From assembly GCF_003751265.1 (NCBI RefSeq), contig NZ_RJKN01000010.1, forward strand, positions 50,297 through 114,296: a DNA stretch of 64,000 nt, given 5' to 3'. The notes beneath the pieces are model-generated. The model was given only the letters and a program-made list of their open reading frames with translations. It was not told where the DNA came from and ran no database searches. Each line of letters begins with the position of its first letter. The stretch's first letter is position 1. Shown here piece after piece: positions 1 to 7,870 of this stretch. This stretch comes from Pseudokineococcus lusitanus (GTDB taxonomy: Bacteria; Actinomycetota; Actinomycetes; Actinomycetales; Quadrisphaeraceae). Both the position numbers and the translations under genes were made by a program.

Positions 1-603
1 AGCGAGGAGGACCTGCGGCAGTACGTCGAGCGGGACTTCGTCGACTACTACTCGCAGAACACGGCGGCGAGCTTCGCGGGCCAGGTGTGGACCAACAACG
101 CCCGCATCGCGGCGCTCTGCGTCGCCCTCGGCATCGCCGGGCTCCCCGTGCTCTACGTGCTCTTCACGAACGCCGTGGGCGTCGGGCAGGCGGCGGGGAT
201 GCTCTTCGCCTTCGACCGCGGCGACGTCTTCTTCGCGTTCATCCTCCCGCACGGCTTCATGGAGCTGACCGCCGTCTTCGTCGCCGGGGCCGCGGGCCTG
301 CGGATCTTCTGGGCCTGGGTGGCGCCGGGCGGCCGGACGCGGGCCGACTCCCTCGCCGCGGAGGGCCGGGCGCTGTTCACGGTCGCCCTCGGGCTGGTCT
401 TCGTGCTGGCGGTCTCGGGCGTCGTCGAGGGCTTCGTCACCCCGGCCCCCTGGCCCACGCCCGTGCGCGTCGGCGTGGGCCTGGCCGTGCTCGTCGCCTT
501 CTGCGTCTACGTCCACGTCCTCGGCGGCCGGGCCGTCCGGGCCGGCGAGACCGGTGACCTCCGCGCCGCGGACACGGGCGACCTGGCCCCCGCGCGGGGC
601 TGA
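1..603 (+). CDS. SpoIIM-like (DUF95) integral membrane protein, 5' end outside window
   Basis: The reading frame is open from base 1 and ends at TGA 601-603, so only the last 200 residues are present. They contain about four hydrophobic segments and the family-typical stretch FILPHGFMELTAVFVAGAAG, a conserved His/Glu-bearing motif of stage II sporulation protein M homologues. In non-sporulating actinobacteria this family is widespread and usually sits beside RDD, DUF58 and MoxR genes. Here the DUF58/MoxR operon lies only 1.5 kb away on the other strand, separated by a permease gene, so an association with that envelope module is likely but inferred. The polar tail after the last membrane segment (GETGDLRAADTGDLAP) is low-complexity. 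The biochemical function is unknown. Confidence 0.85.
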   Translation, partial: SEEDLRQYVERDFVDYYSQNTAASFAGQVWTNNARIAALCVALGIAGLPVLYVLFTNAVGVGQAAGMLFAFDRGDVFFAFILPHGFMELTAVFVAGAAGLRIFWAWVAPGGRTRADSLAAEGRALFTVALGLVFVLAVSGVVEGFVTPAPWPTPVRVGVGLAVLVAFCVYVHVLGGRAVRAGETGDLRAADTGDLAPARG

Positions 604-660
604 CGCGGGCGGCGGCGCCCGGGTCCCGCCGGACCGTCACCGGACGGGGGGCGGCACCCC

Positions 661-666
661 TACGCT
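661..666 (+). promoter_or_regulatory. candidate -10 element (TACGCT) of the NCS2 permease gene
   Basis: TACGCT lies 8 bases before the GTG at 675, too close for a ribosome binding site to fit between. It matches the TAnnnT -10 consensus and would give an mRNA starting at or next to the start codon. No clear -35 is seen. Confidence 0.4.
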
Positions 667-674
667 CGCCCGAC

Positions 675-2021
675 GTGAGCGCGCCACGACCTGAGACCGG
701 ACGGCCCCGACGGACCCTCCGCGGCCCCGGCTGGACCCTGCACGGGGACGGGCGCAGCCCCGGCCCGGGCGAGGTGGTCGGCCCCTCCGAGCGGCTGACG
801 TGGCCGCGCACGGTCGCCGTCGGCGCGCAGCACGTCGTCGCGATGTTCGGGGCGACCTTCCTCGTGCCCCTCATCACGGGCCTGCCCCCGGCCACGACGC
901 TCTTCTTCTCCGCCGTCGGCACCCTGCTCTTCCTCGTCGTCACCGCCGGCCGGCTGCCCAGCTACCTCGGCTCGTCCTTCGCCTTCATCGCGCCCATCGC
1001 CGCGGCCACGCAGCAGGGCGGGCTCGCGACGGCGCTCGGCGGCGTCGCCGTCACGGGCGTCGCCCTCGCCCTCGTGGGCGTCGTCGTCCACGTCGCCGGG
1101 CCGGGGTGGGTGGCGCGCGTCATGCCCCCGCCGGTGACGGGCACGATCGTCGCGCTCATCGGCCTCAACCTCGCACCGGCGGCGTACGGCAACGTGCAGC
1201 TCGGCCCCGTGACGGCGGTCGTGACGATCGTCGCGATCCTCCTCGCCACGGTGCTCTTCACCGGGCTGCTCGGCCGCCTCGGGGTGCTCGTCGGCGTCGT
1301 CGTCGGGTACGCCGTCGCGGCCGTCCTCGGCGAGGTGGACCTGCAGCCCGTGCGCGACGCCGGCTGGGTGGGCCTGCCCCCGTTCACGACGCCGCAGCTG
1401 GACCTGTCCGTCCTCGGCCTCTTCCTGCCCGTGGTCCTCGTGCTCGTCGCCGAGAACGTCGGCCACGTCACGTCGGTCGGGGCGATGACCGGCACCGACG
1501 TCGACCGCCTCACCGGCCGGGCGCTCATCGCGGACGGCGCGGCCACGACGCTCGCCGGCCTCGGCGGCGGCTCGGGCACGACGACGTACGCCGAGAACAT
1601 CGGCGTCATGGCCGCCACCCGCGTCTACTCGACCGCGGCCTACCTCGTCGCCGGCGTCGTCGCGCTCGTGCTGAGCCTGTCGCCCAAGGTCGGCGCCCTC
1701 ATCGCCACCGTCCCGGCGGGCGTCCTCGGCGGCGCGGCGACGGTGCTCTACGGCCTCATCGGCGTCCTCGGGGCCCGGATCTGGGTCCAGCGCCGCGTCG
1801 ACTTCGCCGACCCGGTCAACCTCATGACCGCGGGCACCGCGCTGGTCATCGGCATCGCCGACTACCAGTGGAGCCCCGGGGGGCTGACCTTCGGCGGCAT
1901 CGCGCTGGGCTCGGCGGCCGCCCTCGTGATCTACCACGGCATGCGCGCCGTCCAGCGCCTGCGCGGGACGCGACCCGAGGACCAGCGGGCCGACCTCGTC
2001 GACGCCGCCGAGGCGCCCTGA
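675..2021 (+). CDS. NCS2-family nucleobase:cation symporter (uracil/xanthine permease type)
   Basis: A 448-residue polytopic membrane protein that would import a nucleobase, uracil or a purine, with protons. The N-terminal half has the family signature QHVVAMFGATFLVPLITGLP and a glycine/serine-rich half-helix (SYLGSSFAFIAPI). Further on is AENVGHVTSVG, the conserved acidic-residue motif of transmembrane segment 8, and then GGSGTTTYAENIGVM, the second NCS2 signature that contributes to substrate and proton coupling. Length and about 14 predicted helices fit UraA-like proteins. Substrate cannot be decided from sequence alone. The gene stands alone: the neighbours are a SpoIIM-like gene upstream and a convergent DUF58 gene downstream. 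GTG 675 is preferred because a -10-like hexamer precedes it by 8 bases. Confidence 0.9.
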   Translation: MSAPRPETGRPRRTLRGPGWTLHGDGRSPGPGEVVGPSERLTWPRTVAVGAQHVVAMFGATFLVPLITGLPPATTLFFSAVGTLLFLVVTAGRLPSYLGSSFAFIAPIAAATQQGGLATALGGVAVTGVALALVGVVVHVAGPGWVARVMPPPVTGTIVALIGLNLAPAAYGNVQLGPVTAVVTIVAILLATVLFTGLLGRLGVLVGVVVGYAVAAVLGEVDLQPVRDAGWVGLPPFTTPQLDLSVLGLFLPVVLVLVAENVGHVTSVGAMTGTDVDRLTGRALIADGAATTLAGLGGGSGTTTYAENIGVMAATRVYSTAAYLVAGVVALVLSLSPKVGALIATVPAGVLGGAATVLYGLIGVLGARIWVQRRVDFADPVNLMTAGTALVIGIADYQWSPGGLTFGGIALGSAAALVIYHGMRAVQRLRGTRPEDQRADLVDAAEAP

Positions 2022-2034
2022 GGCACCCGGCGAC

Positions 2035-2086
2035 GGAGCCCGTGCGCTGCGGACGCGCTGCACCGCGCCCCGGGCGCACGGGCTCC
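2035..2086. terminator. bidirectional hairpin between convergent genes
   Basis: A 13-base arm at 2035-2047 (GGAGCCCGTGCGC) pairs perfectly with 2074-2086 across a 26-base loop. It lies in the 82-base gap between the permease stop and the DUF58 stop. There is no T tract, as is common for actinobacterial terminators. Confidence 0.5.
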
Positions 2087-2103
2087 CGCGCCGGCGCCCG
2101 CCC

Positions 2104-3417
2104 TCAGAGCCGGCCGGCCGCCTTGAGCGCCAGGTAGGCGTCGGCCAGCCGGGGCGGCAGCTCCTCGGGCGTGCCGCGGACGACGTGGACGCCGTCGCGC
2201 GCGAGACGCTCGACGAGCCGGTCGGTCTCGAGGACGGTCCGCTCGGCGGCCGCCGCGTCGTAGACCTCGGCGACGTCCCCCCGGGCCGCCCGCATCTCCT
2301 CGAGGCGGGGGTCGGTGACCGCGGCGACGAGCACCTGGTGCCGCGAGGACAGCGACCCGAGCACCGGCAGGAGGCCCTCCTCGACGGCGGCCGGCTCGAG
2401 CGGCGTCAGGAGCACGACGAGCGCGCGGCGGGTCAGCGCCGTCCGGACCGTGCGGGCGGCGAGCGACCAGTCCGCCTCGACGAGGCGCGCCTCGAGCGGC
2501 GCCATCGCCTGCACCAGCGCCGGCAGGAGCGCCGCCCGGTCGGCCCGCTCGACCCGCGCCCGGACGCGGCGGTCCAGCGCCACGAGGTCGACCCGGTCGC
2601 CCGCCCGGGACGCGAGCGCGGCGAGGAGCAGCGCGGCGTCCATGGCGGCGTCGAGGCGCGGCGCGTCGCCCACGCGGCCGGCGGCGGTGCGGGAGGTGTC
2701 GAGGACGAGCAGGACGCGGCGGTCGCGCTCGGGCCGCCACGTGCGCACGACGAGGTCCTGCCGGCGCGCCGTCGCACGCCAGTCGATGGAGCGGACGTCG
2801 TCGCCCTGCACGTACTCGCGCAGGCTGTCGAACTCCGTGCCCTGGCCGCGCACCTGCACGGCCGAGCGGCCCTCGAGGTCACGCAGCCGCGCGAGGCGGC
2901 TGGGCAGGTGCCGCCGCGAGCGGAAGTGGGGGAGGACCCGCACGGTCGCGGGCGCCGGCAGGGAGCGCTGCCGCGCGAGCAGGCCCAGCGGGCCGCGCGA
3001 CCGCACGGTGACGAGGTCCGCCGCGCGGTCCCCGCGGCGGGTCGGCCGCAGCGGGGTGGCGACGCGGCGACGCTCGCCCGCGGGCACGTCGACCGCGTGC
3101 CGGTCGACCCCGGCGCCCGCGGACGGCGACCAGGCGTCGCGCACGAGCCCCCGCAGCCGTCGCGGCCCCGGGTTGGTGACGACGAGCTCGCTCGTCACCG
3201 CCTCGCCGAGCCGGACGCCCGCCGGCACCGTCCGCTCGAGGCCGAGCCGCCGCGGGTCGGCGGCCAGCGCCACGTCCACCGCGGCGAGGACGACGACGAG
3301 CACCGCCCAGGCCACGGCGGGCCAGGGGCCGGGCACGAGCGCGACGGGGACGGCGCCCAGCGCGACGAGCGCGACGAGGCGCCCGGTGGGGGCGACGCGG
3401 GGGAACCAGGCGGGCAC
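2104..3417 (-). CDS. DUF58 domain protein (MoxR-associated, VWA-like)
   Basis: About 437 residues. Two adjacent hydrophobic segments lie near the N-terminus (ALVALGAVPVALVPGPWPAV and the following AWAVLVVVLAAVDVALA). The soluble part carries the DUF58 core: EFDSLREYVQGDDVRSIDWR followed by the arm RRVLLVLDTS, which resembles the start of a von Willebrand A fold with its metal-binding DxS. DUF58 proteins are always paired with MoxR ATPases and are thought to take part in assembly or maturation of envelope complexes. It is the last gene of the reverse-strand operon. The first standard in-frame start is GTG 3417. An in-frame CTG at 3453 overlaps the moxR stop as CTGA and would add 12 residues (LSAPAPAAPVSP), resembling the N-terminus MSAPATAAPAG of the DUF4350 gene in the same operon. 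Confidence 0.85.
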   Translation of the reverse strand: MPAWFPRVAPTGRLVALVALGAVPVALVPGPWPAVAWAVLVVVLAAVDVALAADPRRLGLERTVPAGVRLGEAVTSELVVTNPGPRRLRGLVRDAWSPSAGAGVDRHAVDVPAGERRRVATPLRPTRRGDRAADLVTVRSRGPLGLLARQRSLPAPATVRVLPHFRSRRHLPSRLARLRDLEGRSAVQVRGQGTEFDSLREYVQGDDVRSIDWRATARRQDLVVRTWRPERDRRVLLVLDTSRTAAGRVGDAPRLDAAMDAALLLAALASRAGDRVDLVALDRRVRARVERADRAALLPALVQAMAPLEARLVEADWSLAARTVRTALTRRALVVLLTPLEPAAVEEGLLPVLGSLSSRHQVLVAAVTDPRLEEMRAARGDVAEVYDAAAAERTVLETDRLVERLARDGVHVVRGTPEELPPRLADAYLALKAAGRL

Positions 3418-3449
3418 GGGGGAGACCGGGGCGGCGGGGGCCGGCGCGC

Positions 3450-4571
3450 TCAGCGCGGGACCGGGACGCCGGCGAGCACGCTCGCCAGCACGGCCTCGAC
3501 GGTGACGCCCTCGAGCTCGGCCTCCGGGCGCAGCTGGACGCGGTGCCCGAGCGTGGCGGGCACGAGGGCCTTGACGTCGTCCGGCGTGACGTAGTCGCGG
3601 CCGGTCAGCCAGGCCCACGCGCGGGCGGCCGCGAGCAGCATCGTGGCCCCGCGGGGCGAGACGCCGAGGGACAGCGACGGGGCCTCGCGCGTGGCGCGGA
3701 CGACGTCGACGACGTAGCCGAGGACCTCTGGCGCGACCCGCACCCCGGTGACGGCGCGACGGGCGGCCTCGAGGTGCTCGGGGCCGGCGACGGGACGCAG
3801 CCCGGCGGCGTCGAGGTCGCGCGGGTCGAAGCCGGCGGCGTGCCGGGACAGCACCTCGAGCTCGGCCTCGCGCGGCGGCAGCGGCAGGCGCAGCTTGAGG
3901 AGGAAGCGGTCGAGCTGCGCCTCGGGCAGGGGGTAGGTGCCCTCCTGCTCGACGGGGTTCTGCGTCGCGGCGACGACGAAGGGCGCCGGCAGCGGCCGGG
4001 GGCGCCCGTCGACGGTGACCTGCCGCTCCTCCATGGCCTCGAGCAGCGACGCCTGCGTCTTCGGCGGCGTCCGGTTGATCTCGTCGGCGAGGAGGAGGTT
4101 GGTGAAGACCGGGCCCTCGCGGAAGACGAGGTCGGACTGCCCGGCGTCGTAGACGAGGGAGCCCGTCACGTCGCCCGGCATGAGGTCGGGCGTGAACTGC
4201 ACCCGCGCCGTCCCCAGCCGCAGCGAGGCGGCGAGGGCGCGCACGAGGAGGGTCTTGGCCGTCCCGGGCACGCCCTCGAGCAGCACGTGGCCGCGGCACA
4301 GGAGCGCGACGACGAGGCCGGTGACGGCGACGTCCTGGCCGACCACCGCCTTGCCCACCTCGGCGCGGACGGCGAGCAGCGCGGCGCGGGCGTCCTCCGC
4401 GGTCGGGGCGCCGGCGCCGGGGGCGGGCACCGGGGCGGGGTCGCCCGGGCCCGGGTCGGGCAGCACGGGCATCGCGTCCTCCGGCCCGGCCGGGGCGCCG
4501 TCGTGCGCGCGGTCGTGCGCGTGGTCGTCGGGGTCACCGGGGGCGTCGTACGGGGCGGTCGGCTCGGTCAC
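3450..4571 (-). CDS. MoxR-family AAA+ ATPase
   Basis: A 373-residue AAA+ ATPase of the MoxR class, cytoplasmic, expected to work as a chaperone-like remodeller together with the DUF58 partner. Visible motifs are a Walker A GVPGTAKTLLVRALAAS, a Walker B/sensor stretch LADEINRTPPKTQASLLEAM, and ATQNPVEQEGTYPLPEAQLDRF, the MoxR signature region with the arginine finger neighbourhood. The C-terminal lid has SLGVSPRGATMLLAAARAWA. The first 60 residues are a proline/glycine/acidic linker without predicted structure. GTG 4571 overlaps the upstream DUF4350 stop by four bases (GTGA), indicating translational coupling. Confidence 0.93.
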   Translation of the reverse strand: MTEPTAPYDAPGDPDDHAHDRAHDGAPAGPEDAMPVLPDPGPGDPAPVPAPGAGAPTAEDARAALLAVRAEVGKAVVGQDVAVTGLVVALLCRGHVLLEGVPGTAKTLLVRALAASLRLGTARVQFTPDLMPGDVTGSLVYDAGQSDLVFREGPVFTNLLLADEINRTPPKTQASLLEAMEERQVTVDGRPRPLPAPFVVAATQNPVEQEGTYPLPEAQLDRFLLKLRLPLPPREAELEVLSRHAAGFDPRDLDAAGLRPVAGPEHLEAARRAVTGVRVAPEVLGYVVDVVRATREAPSLSLGVSPRGATMLLAAARAWAWLTGRDYVTPDDVKALVPATLGHRVQLRPEAELEGVTVEAVLASVLAGVPVPR

Positions 4572-5818
4572 GAGCTGCTGACCTCCTTCTCCAGGTCGTC
4601 GAGGGCGGTGGCGAGGGCGACGAGCGCCGCGTCGTCGGCGGGCGCGTCCGGGCGGTAGAGGGCGGCGACGTCGGCGCGCGGGCGGCCGGACGCGCCCGCG
4701 GCGGCGCCCACGACGGCGTCCGCCCCGGCGCTCGCGGGGACGCCGAGGCGGCCCGCGAGCCGGGTGAGCGAGGCCGCGCGCAGGGTGGCCGCGGCGTGGT
4801 CGCGGGCGCCGGTGGCCCGGTAGAGGCGGCCGCGCCCCTCGACGGCCTCGGCGGCGCGGACGACGACGGGCAGCCGTTCGACGACGAGCGGCCCGAGCCG
4901 GCGGCCGCGCCACAGGAGCAGCAGGACGCCCGCGACGGCGAGCACCTGCGCCGCCCGTACGAGGCCCCGCGGCACGAGCGAGGAGAGCGGCACCGTCCCG
5001 TCGCCCTCCGCGAGGGCCGGGTCCAGGGGGTCCGGCAGGTACCAGACGAGCGTGGGGCGGGCACCGAGCGTCTGCAGCGCGAGGGCGGCGTTGCCCGCCT
5101 CGTCGACCGTCTCGTTGCGCAGCACGTCGGGCTGGCCGAGCACGACGACGTCGCCGCGCTCCCCGCCCCCGGCGCCGCCGTCGACCGTGACGTAGGGCGA
5201 CCCGCCGAAGGGCAGGCCGTAGCAGGACACCACCGCCGGGTCCTCGTCGTCGCGGGCCTCGACGAGGGCACCACCGCCCGTGGCCTCGCCGGCCCGCTGG
5301 GCGGCGGGGAGGTCGCACTGCGGCGGCACGTCCTCGGCCGTCTCGATCTCGTCGGCCGCCCGGAGCGAGGGCGCGAGCGCCGCGAGGACGTCGGGGTCGG
5401 GCACCAGCAGGAGGAGGTCGGCCCCGGCCTCGCCGAGCGCGGCGAGCCGGTCGGTCTGGGCGGACGACAGCGGTGACGTGGGCACGACGAGCACCGCCGC
5501 GTCCCCGCCGGCGGCCTCGACCGCGGCGTCGGTGGCGTCGCTCGTGGTCGTCCGCACGACGTCGACCCCGAGGTCGCCGAGGACCTGCGCCACGGCACGG
5601 CCGCCGTCGGGCGCGGGGCTGCCCGGGTCGAGCGGGCCGTCCGACGTCCCGAGCGAGGCGACGACGAGGGCCACGACGAGGAGGACGGCACCGAGGAGCA
5701 CCAGGAGGGTCGCCCGGCGGGGGCGCCGGGTCGTCGTGGGCCCGGGGGCGGGCCCCGTGGTGGGCCCGGGGCCCGCCGTCGCGGGACCGGCCGGGGCGGC
5801 GGTGGCGGGGGCGCTCAC
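4568..5818 (-). CDS. DUF4350 domain membrane-anchored protein
   Basis: 416 residues. A proline-rich cytosolic N-terminus is followed by one transmembrane helix (ATLLVLLGAVLLVVALVVAS). An extracytoplasmic Rossmann-like DUF4350 domain then starts at GGRAVAQVLGDLGVDVVRTT. A second hydrophobic segment (AAQVLAVAGVLLLLWRG) and a cytosolic alanine/arginine-rich tail follow. DUF4350 is regularly found between DUF4129 and MoxR genes in actinobacteria; its biochemical role is unknown. GTG 5818 overlaps the DUF4129 stop as GTGA, and its own stop overlaps moxR in the same way, so the three genes are probably made in fixed ratio. Confidence 0.85.
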   Translation of the reverse strand: MSAPATAAPAGPATAGPGPTTGPAPGPTTTRRPRRATLLVLLGAVLLVVALVVASLGTSDGPLDPGSPAPDGGRAVAQVLGDLGVDVVRTTTSDATDAAVEAAGGDAAVLVVPTSPLSSAQTDRLAALGEAGADLLLLVPDPDVLAALAPSLRAADEIETAEDVPPQCDLPAAQRAGEATGGGALVEARDDEDPAVVSCYGLPFGGSPYVTVDGGAGGGERGDVVVLGQPDVLRNETVDEAGNAALALQTLGARPTLVWYLPDPLDPALAEGDGTVPLSSLVPRGLVRAAQVLAVAGVLLLLWRGRRLGPLVVERLPVVVRAAEAVEGRGRLYRATGARDHAAATLRAASLTRLAGRLGVPASAGADAVVGAAAGASGRPRADVAALYRPDAPADDAALVALATALDDLEKEVSSS

Positions 5819-6453
5819 GGGACCTCCGGCCCCACGGCCGCGGGGAGCGCGGGCCGGGCGGCACGGACGGCGTCGTCGAGGCGACGCAGCCGGGCGTCGT
5901 CGTCCGCGGTGCCGGGCGCGGAGCCGTAGACGACGTCGTCGAAGACCCGGGCGCCCGTGGCCAGGTCGCCCGCGAGGTCGGGCATCACCCGGCCCAGCTC
6001 GCCCGCGACCTCGCCGGCCGTCCGGCCGGGCACCTCGTCGACGAGGACGCGCTCCTCGGCGCCGCGGACGACGGCGCGGAAGCGCTCGGCCACGGCCTCG
6101 GGCCAGCGGCCCTCGCCCGCCATGGCGTCGGCACGGGCCCGGTGGTCGTCGGCGCCCCGGCGGACGTCCCCGGCGAAGACCTCGGCGTCGGCCCCGGCGC
6201 GGCGCCGCCGCAGGACCGCCTGGCCGGCGACCCGGGCGGCCAGCAGGACGAGGAGGACGACGACGCCGACGACGAGGGCGTCGACGACGGGACCGCCGTC
6301 GAGGTCGTCGGGCACCAGCTCGCCGAGGCGCTCGAAGAGCCAGGACAGGAAGCGCTGCACGGGGGAGGGCTGGGCGTCCGCGTAGAGGCGCCCGGCGAGC
6401 TCGCGGGCCAGGAGGTCGCGTCCCTCCTCGCGGTCGACGACGATCCCGGCCAC
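5815..6453 (-). CDS. DUF4129 domain membrane protein
   Basis: About 212 residues. One transmembrane helix (VVDALVVGVVVLLVLLAARV) is followed by a cytosolic DUF4129 domain with the typical stretch EGRWPEAVAERFRAVVRGAE, ending in a helical bundle that includes VFDDVVYGSAPGT. DUF4129 proteins recur in DUF58/MoxR operons and some are fused to transglutaminase domains; this one has no such fusion. The first standard start is GTG 6453. As in the DUF58 gene, an in-frame CTG (position 6486) forms a CTGA overlap with the upstream stop and would add 11 residues. Both options keep the domain intact. Confidence 0.82.
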   Translation of the reverse strand: MAGIVVDREEGRDLLARELAGRLYADAQPSPVQRFLSWLFERLGELVPDDLDGGPVVDALVVGVVVLLVLLAARVAGQAVLRRRRAGADAEVFAGDVRRGADDHRARADAMAGEGRWPEAVAERFRAVVRGAEERVLVDEVPGRTAGEVAGELGRVMPDLAGDLATGARVFDDVVYGSAPGTADDDARLRRLDDAVRAARPALPAAVGPEVP

Positions 6454-6482
6454 CGGGCCGGGGACCGCCAGGAGCGCGGGTG

Positions 6483-7622
6483 TCAGGACGTGACCTCGTC
6501 GGCCGCCCGGGCCAGCTCGACGTCGAGGCCCTCCTGCCGGATCCGCAGGTCGGTGTAGAGGAGCGCCGTCACCGAGGCGACGAAGGGCTGGACGAGGACG
6601 CTGGCGACCGTCGAGAAGAGCAGCGTGATGAAGGTGCCCAGCGTCGTGGCCGTGCCCGTGGGCAACCAGAGGGTCAGCAGCCCGGCCACGACGCTCGCCG
6701 GCCCGACGAGCACGGCCGACGCGAGCCCGGCGAGGATGAAGGTCAGCAGCAGGACGCCGAAGACGCGCCACCACGTCCCCTTGACGAGCGCGCCGCTGCG
6801 CCGCAGCGCCTTGCCGATGCTGAGTCCCTCGAGGAGGAGGGCCACCGACGCCAGGCTCCACCGGGTGGAGAGCCAGACGGCGAGGACGACACCCGCGAGC
6901 AGGCCGAGGACGAGCCCGACGACGCCGGCGGCCTCGGAGACGAAGAAGCCCAGCGCCCCTGCGGCGGTGGCCAGCACCACCACCGCCCCGACCACGACGC
7001 TGATGAGCAGCGACAGGCCCACGAGCGCGAGCAGGCGGCCCCGCACGCGTCGCCACAGCTCACCGGCGCCCGTTCGACGACCGATGACGGAGGCGCTGAC
7101 GGACACCACGAGGATGCCCGTCAGCGCCACGGTGGCGACGAGCGAGACCAGTCCGGTGACCGGGTCGGCACCCGCGAAGGACAGGGTGGAGAACTCGGGG
7201 CCGGCCGCCCCCGCCGGGCCGCTCGCGGCGAGGTCGTTGAAGGCGCCCACCACCGGCCCCAGCAGCAGCGGGGCCATGAGCAGCGAGAGCACGGCGACGC
7301 CGCCGAAGACGAGCGCCGAGACGCCGAGCATGACCTTGGGGTTGGCGCTGATGGCGCGGAAGCCCCCCTCGAGCAGGTCCGTCACGCCCAGCGGGCGCAG
7401 CGGCACGATGCCCGGCCGCGGCGGGGCGCTCCAGCCGGCGGAGGCGGGCGGGCGGCCGTCCCACCCGGCGGCGGCGGGCGCGGGGCCGGCGGGGCCGGAC
7501 CAGCCGCCGGGGGCCTGCTGCTGCTCGCCCCGCGGCGCCGCCGGGGCGGGGGACGCGCCGCCCGTGCCGGGCTCGCGGCGGTCGTCCCCGCCGGGGGAGG
7601 CCCAGCCCTGGTCCTGCGTCAT
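6483..7622 (-). CDS. multi-pass membrane protein, glycerophosphoryl diester phosphodiesterase membrane-domain-like
   Basis: 379 residues. The first 100 are disordered and rich in proline, glycine, alanine and glutamine (GGASPAPAAPRGEQQQAPGG). The membrane part begins at GIVPLRPLGVTDLLEGGFRA and has about six long hydrophobic segments, several with small-residue runs. The motif LRPLGVTDLLEGGFRAIRAN-like entry, followed by a string of helices, is characteristic of proteins annotated as the membrane domain of glycerophosphoryl diester phosphodiesterase, but no catalytic phosphodiesterase domain is present. First gene of the reverse operon. ATG 7622 is supported by a strong purine-rich site (GGGGGAAGGA) about 8 bases upstream. 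Confidence 0.75.
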   Translation of the reverse strand: MTQDQGWASPGGDDRREPGTGGASPAPAAPRGEQQQAPGGWSGPAGPAPAAAGWDGRPPASAGWSAPPRPGIVPLRPLGVTDLLEGGFRAISANPKVMLGVSALVFGGVAVLSLLMAPLLLGPVVGAFNDLAASGPAGAAGPEFSTLSFAGADPVTGLVSLVATVALTGILVVSVSASVIGRRTGAGELWRRVRGRLLALVGLSLLISVVVGAVVVLATAAGALGFFVSEAAGVVGLVLGLLAGVVLAVWLSTRWSLASVALLLEGLSIGKALRRSGALVKGTWWRVFGVLLLTFILAGLASAVLVGPASVVAGLLTLWLPTGTATTLGTFITLLFSTVASVLVQPFVASVTALLYTDLRIRQEGLDVELARAADEVTS

Positions 7623-7750
7623 CGTGCGTCCTTCCCCCTGGCGGGCACCGGCCCACGTCCGCACCGCGTGCCGCGGCCGCTCCCGATCTTGGCACGCACG
7701 GCCCCGCGGGGCCCGGACGCCGGGAGGCATGGGCGAGGGACGTGCGACCT

Positions 7751-7806
7751 TTACGGACAGTTGCCTCCAACGGCGTAGTCGGCCCCGTACAGTCCGTTAC
7801 GGACAG
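7751..7806 (+). promoter_or_regulatory. repeat and palindrome upstream of the exopolysaccharide locus
   Basis: The 10-mer TTACGGACAG occurs at 7751-7760 and again at 7797-7806. The second copy is part of a perfect 13-base palindrome GTCCGT-T-ACGGAC at 7792-7804. A -10-like TACAGT (7788-7793) overlaps the palindrome. This lies in the divergent gap before the first glycan gene and has the layout of an operator, but the regulator is unknown. Confidence 0.45.
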
Positions 7807-7870
7807 CGGCGTCCAGGACGACGGGGTGACGGACGGGCCGGATCGGCGCCGCTGACGGGGGAGTAGTGCC

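Noticed and set aside
7761..7771. AGTTGCCTCCA shared by the glycan promoter (7760-7770) and the rRNA promoter region (63814-63824)
   Set aside because: An 11-base match between two unrelated promoters without a consistent position relative to -35 or -10 boxes; treated as coincidence.
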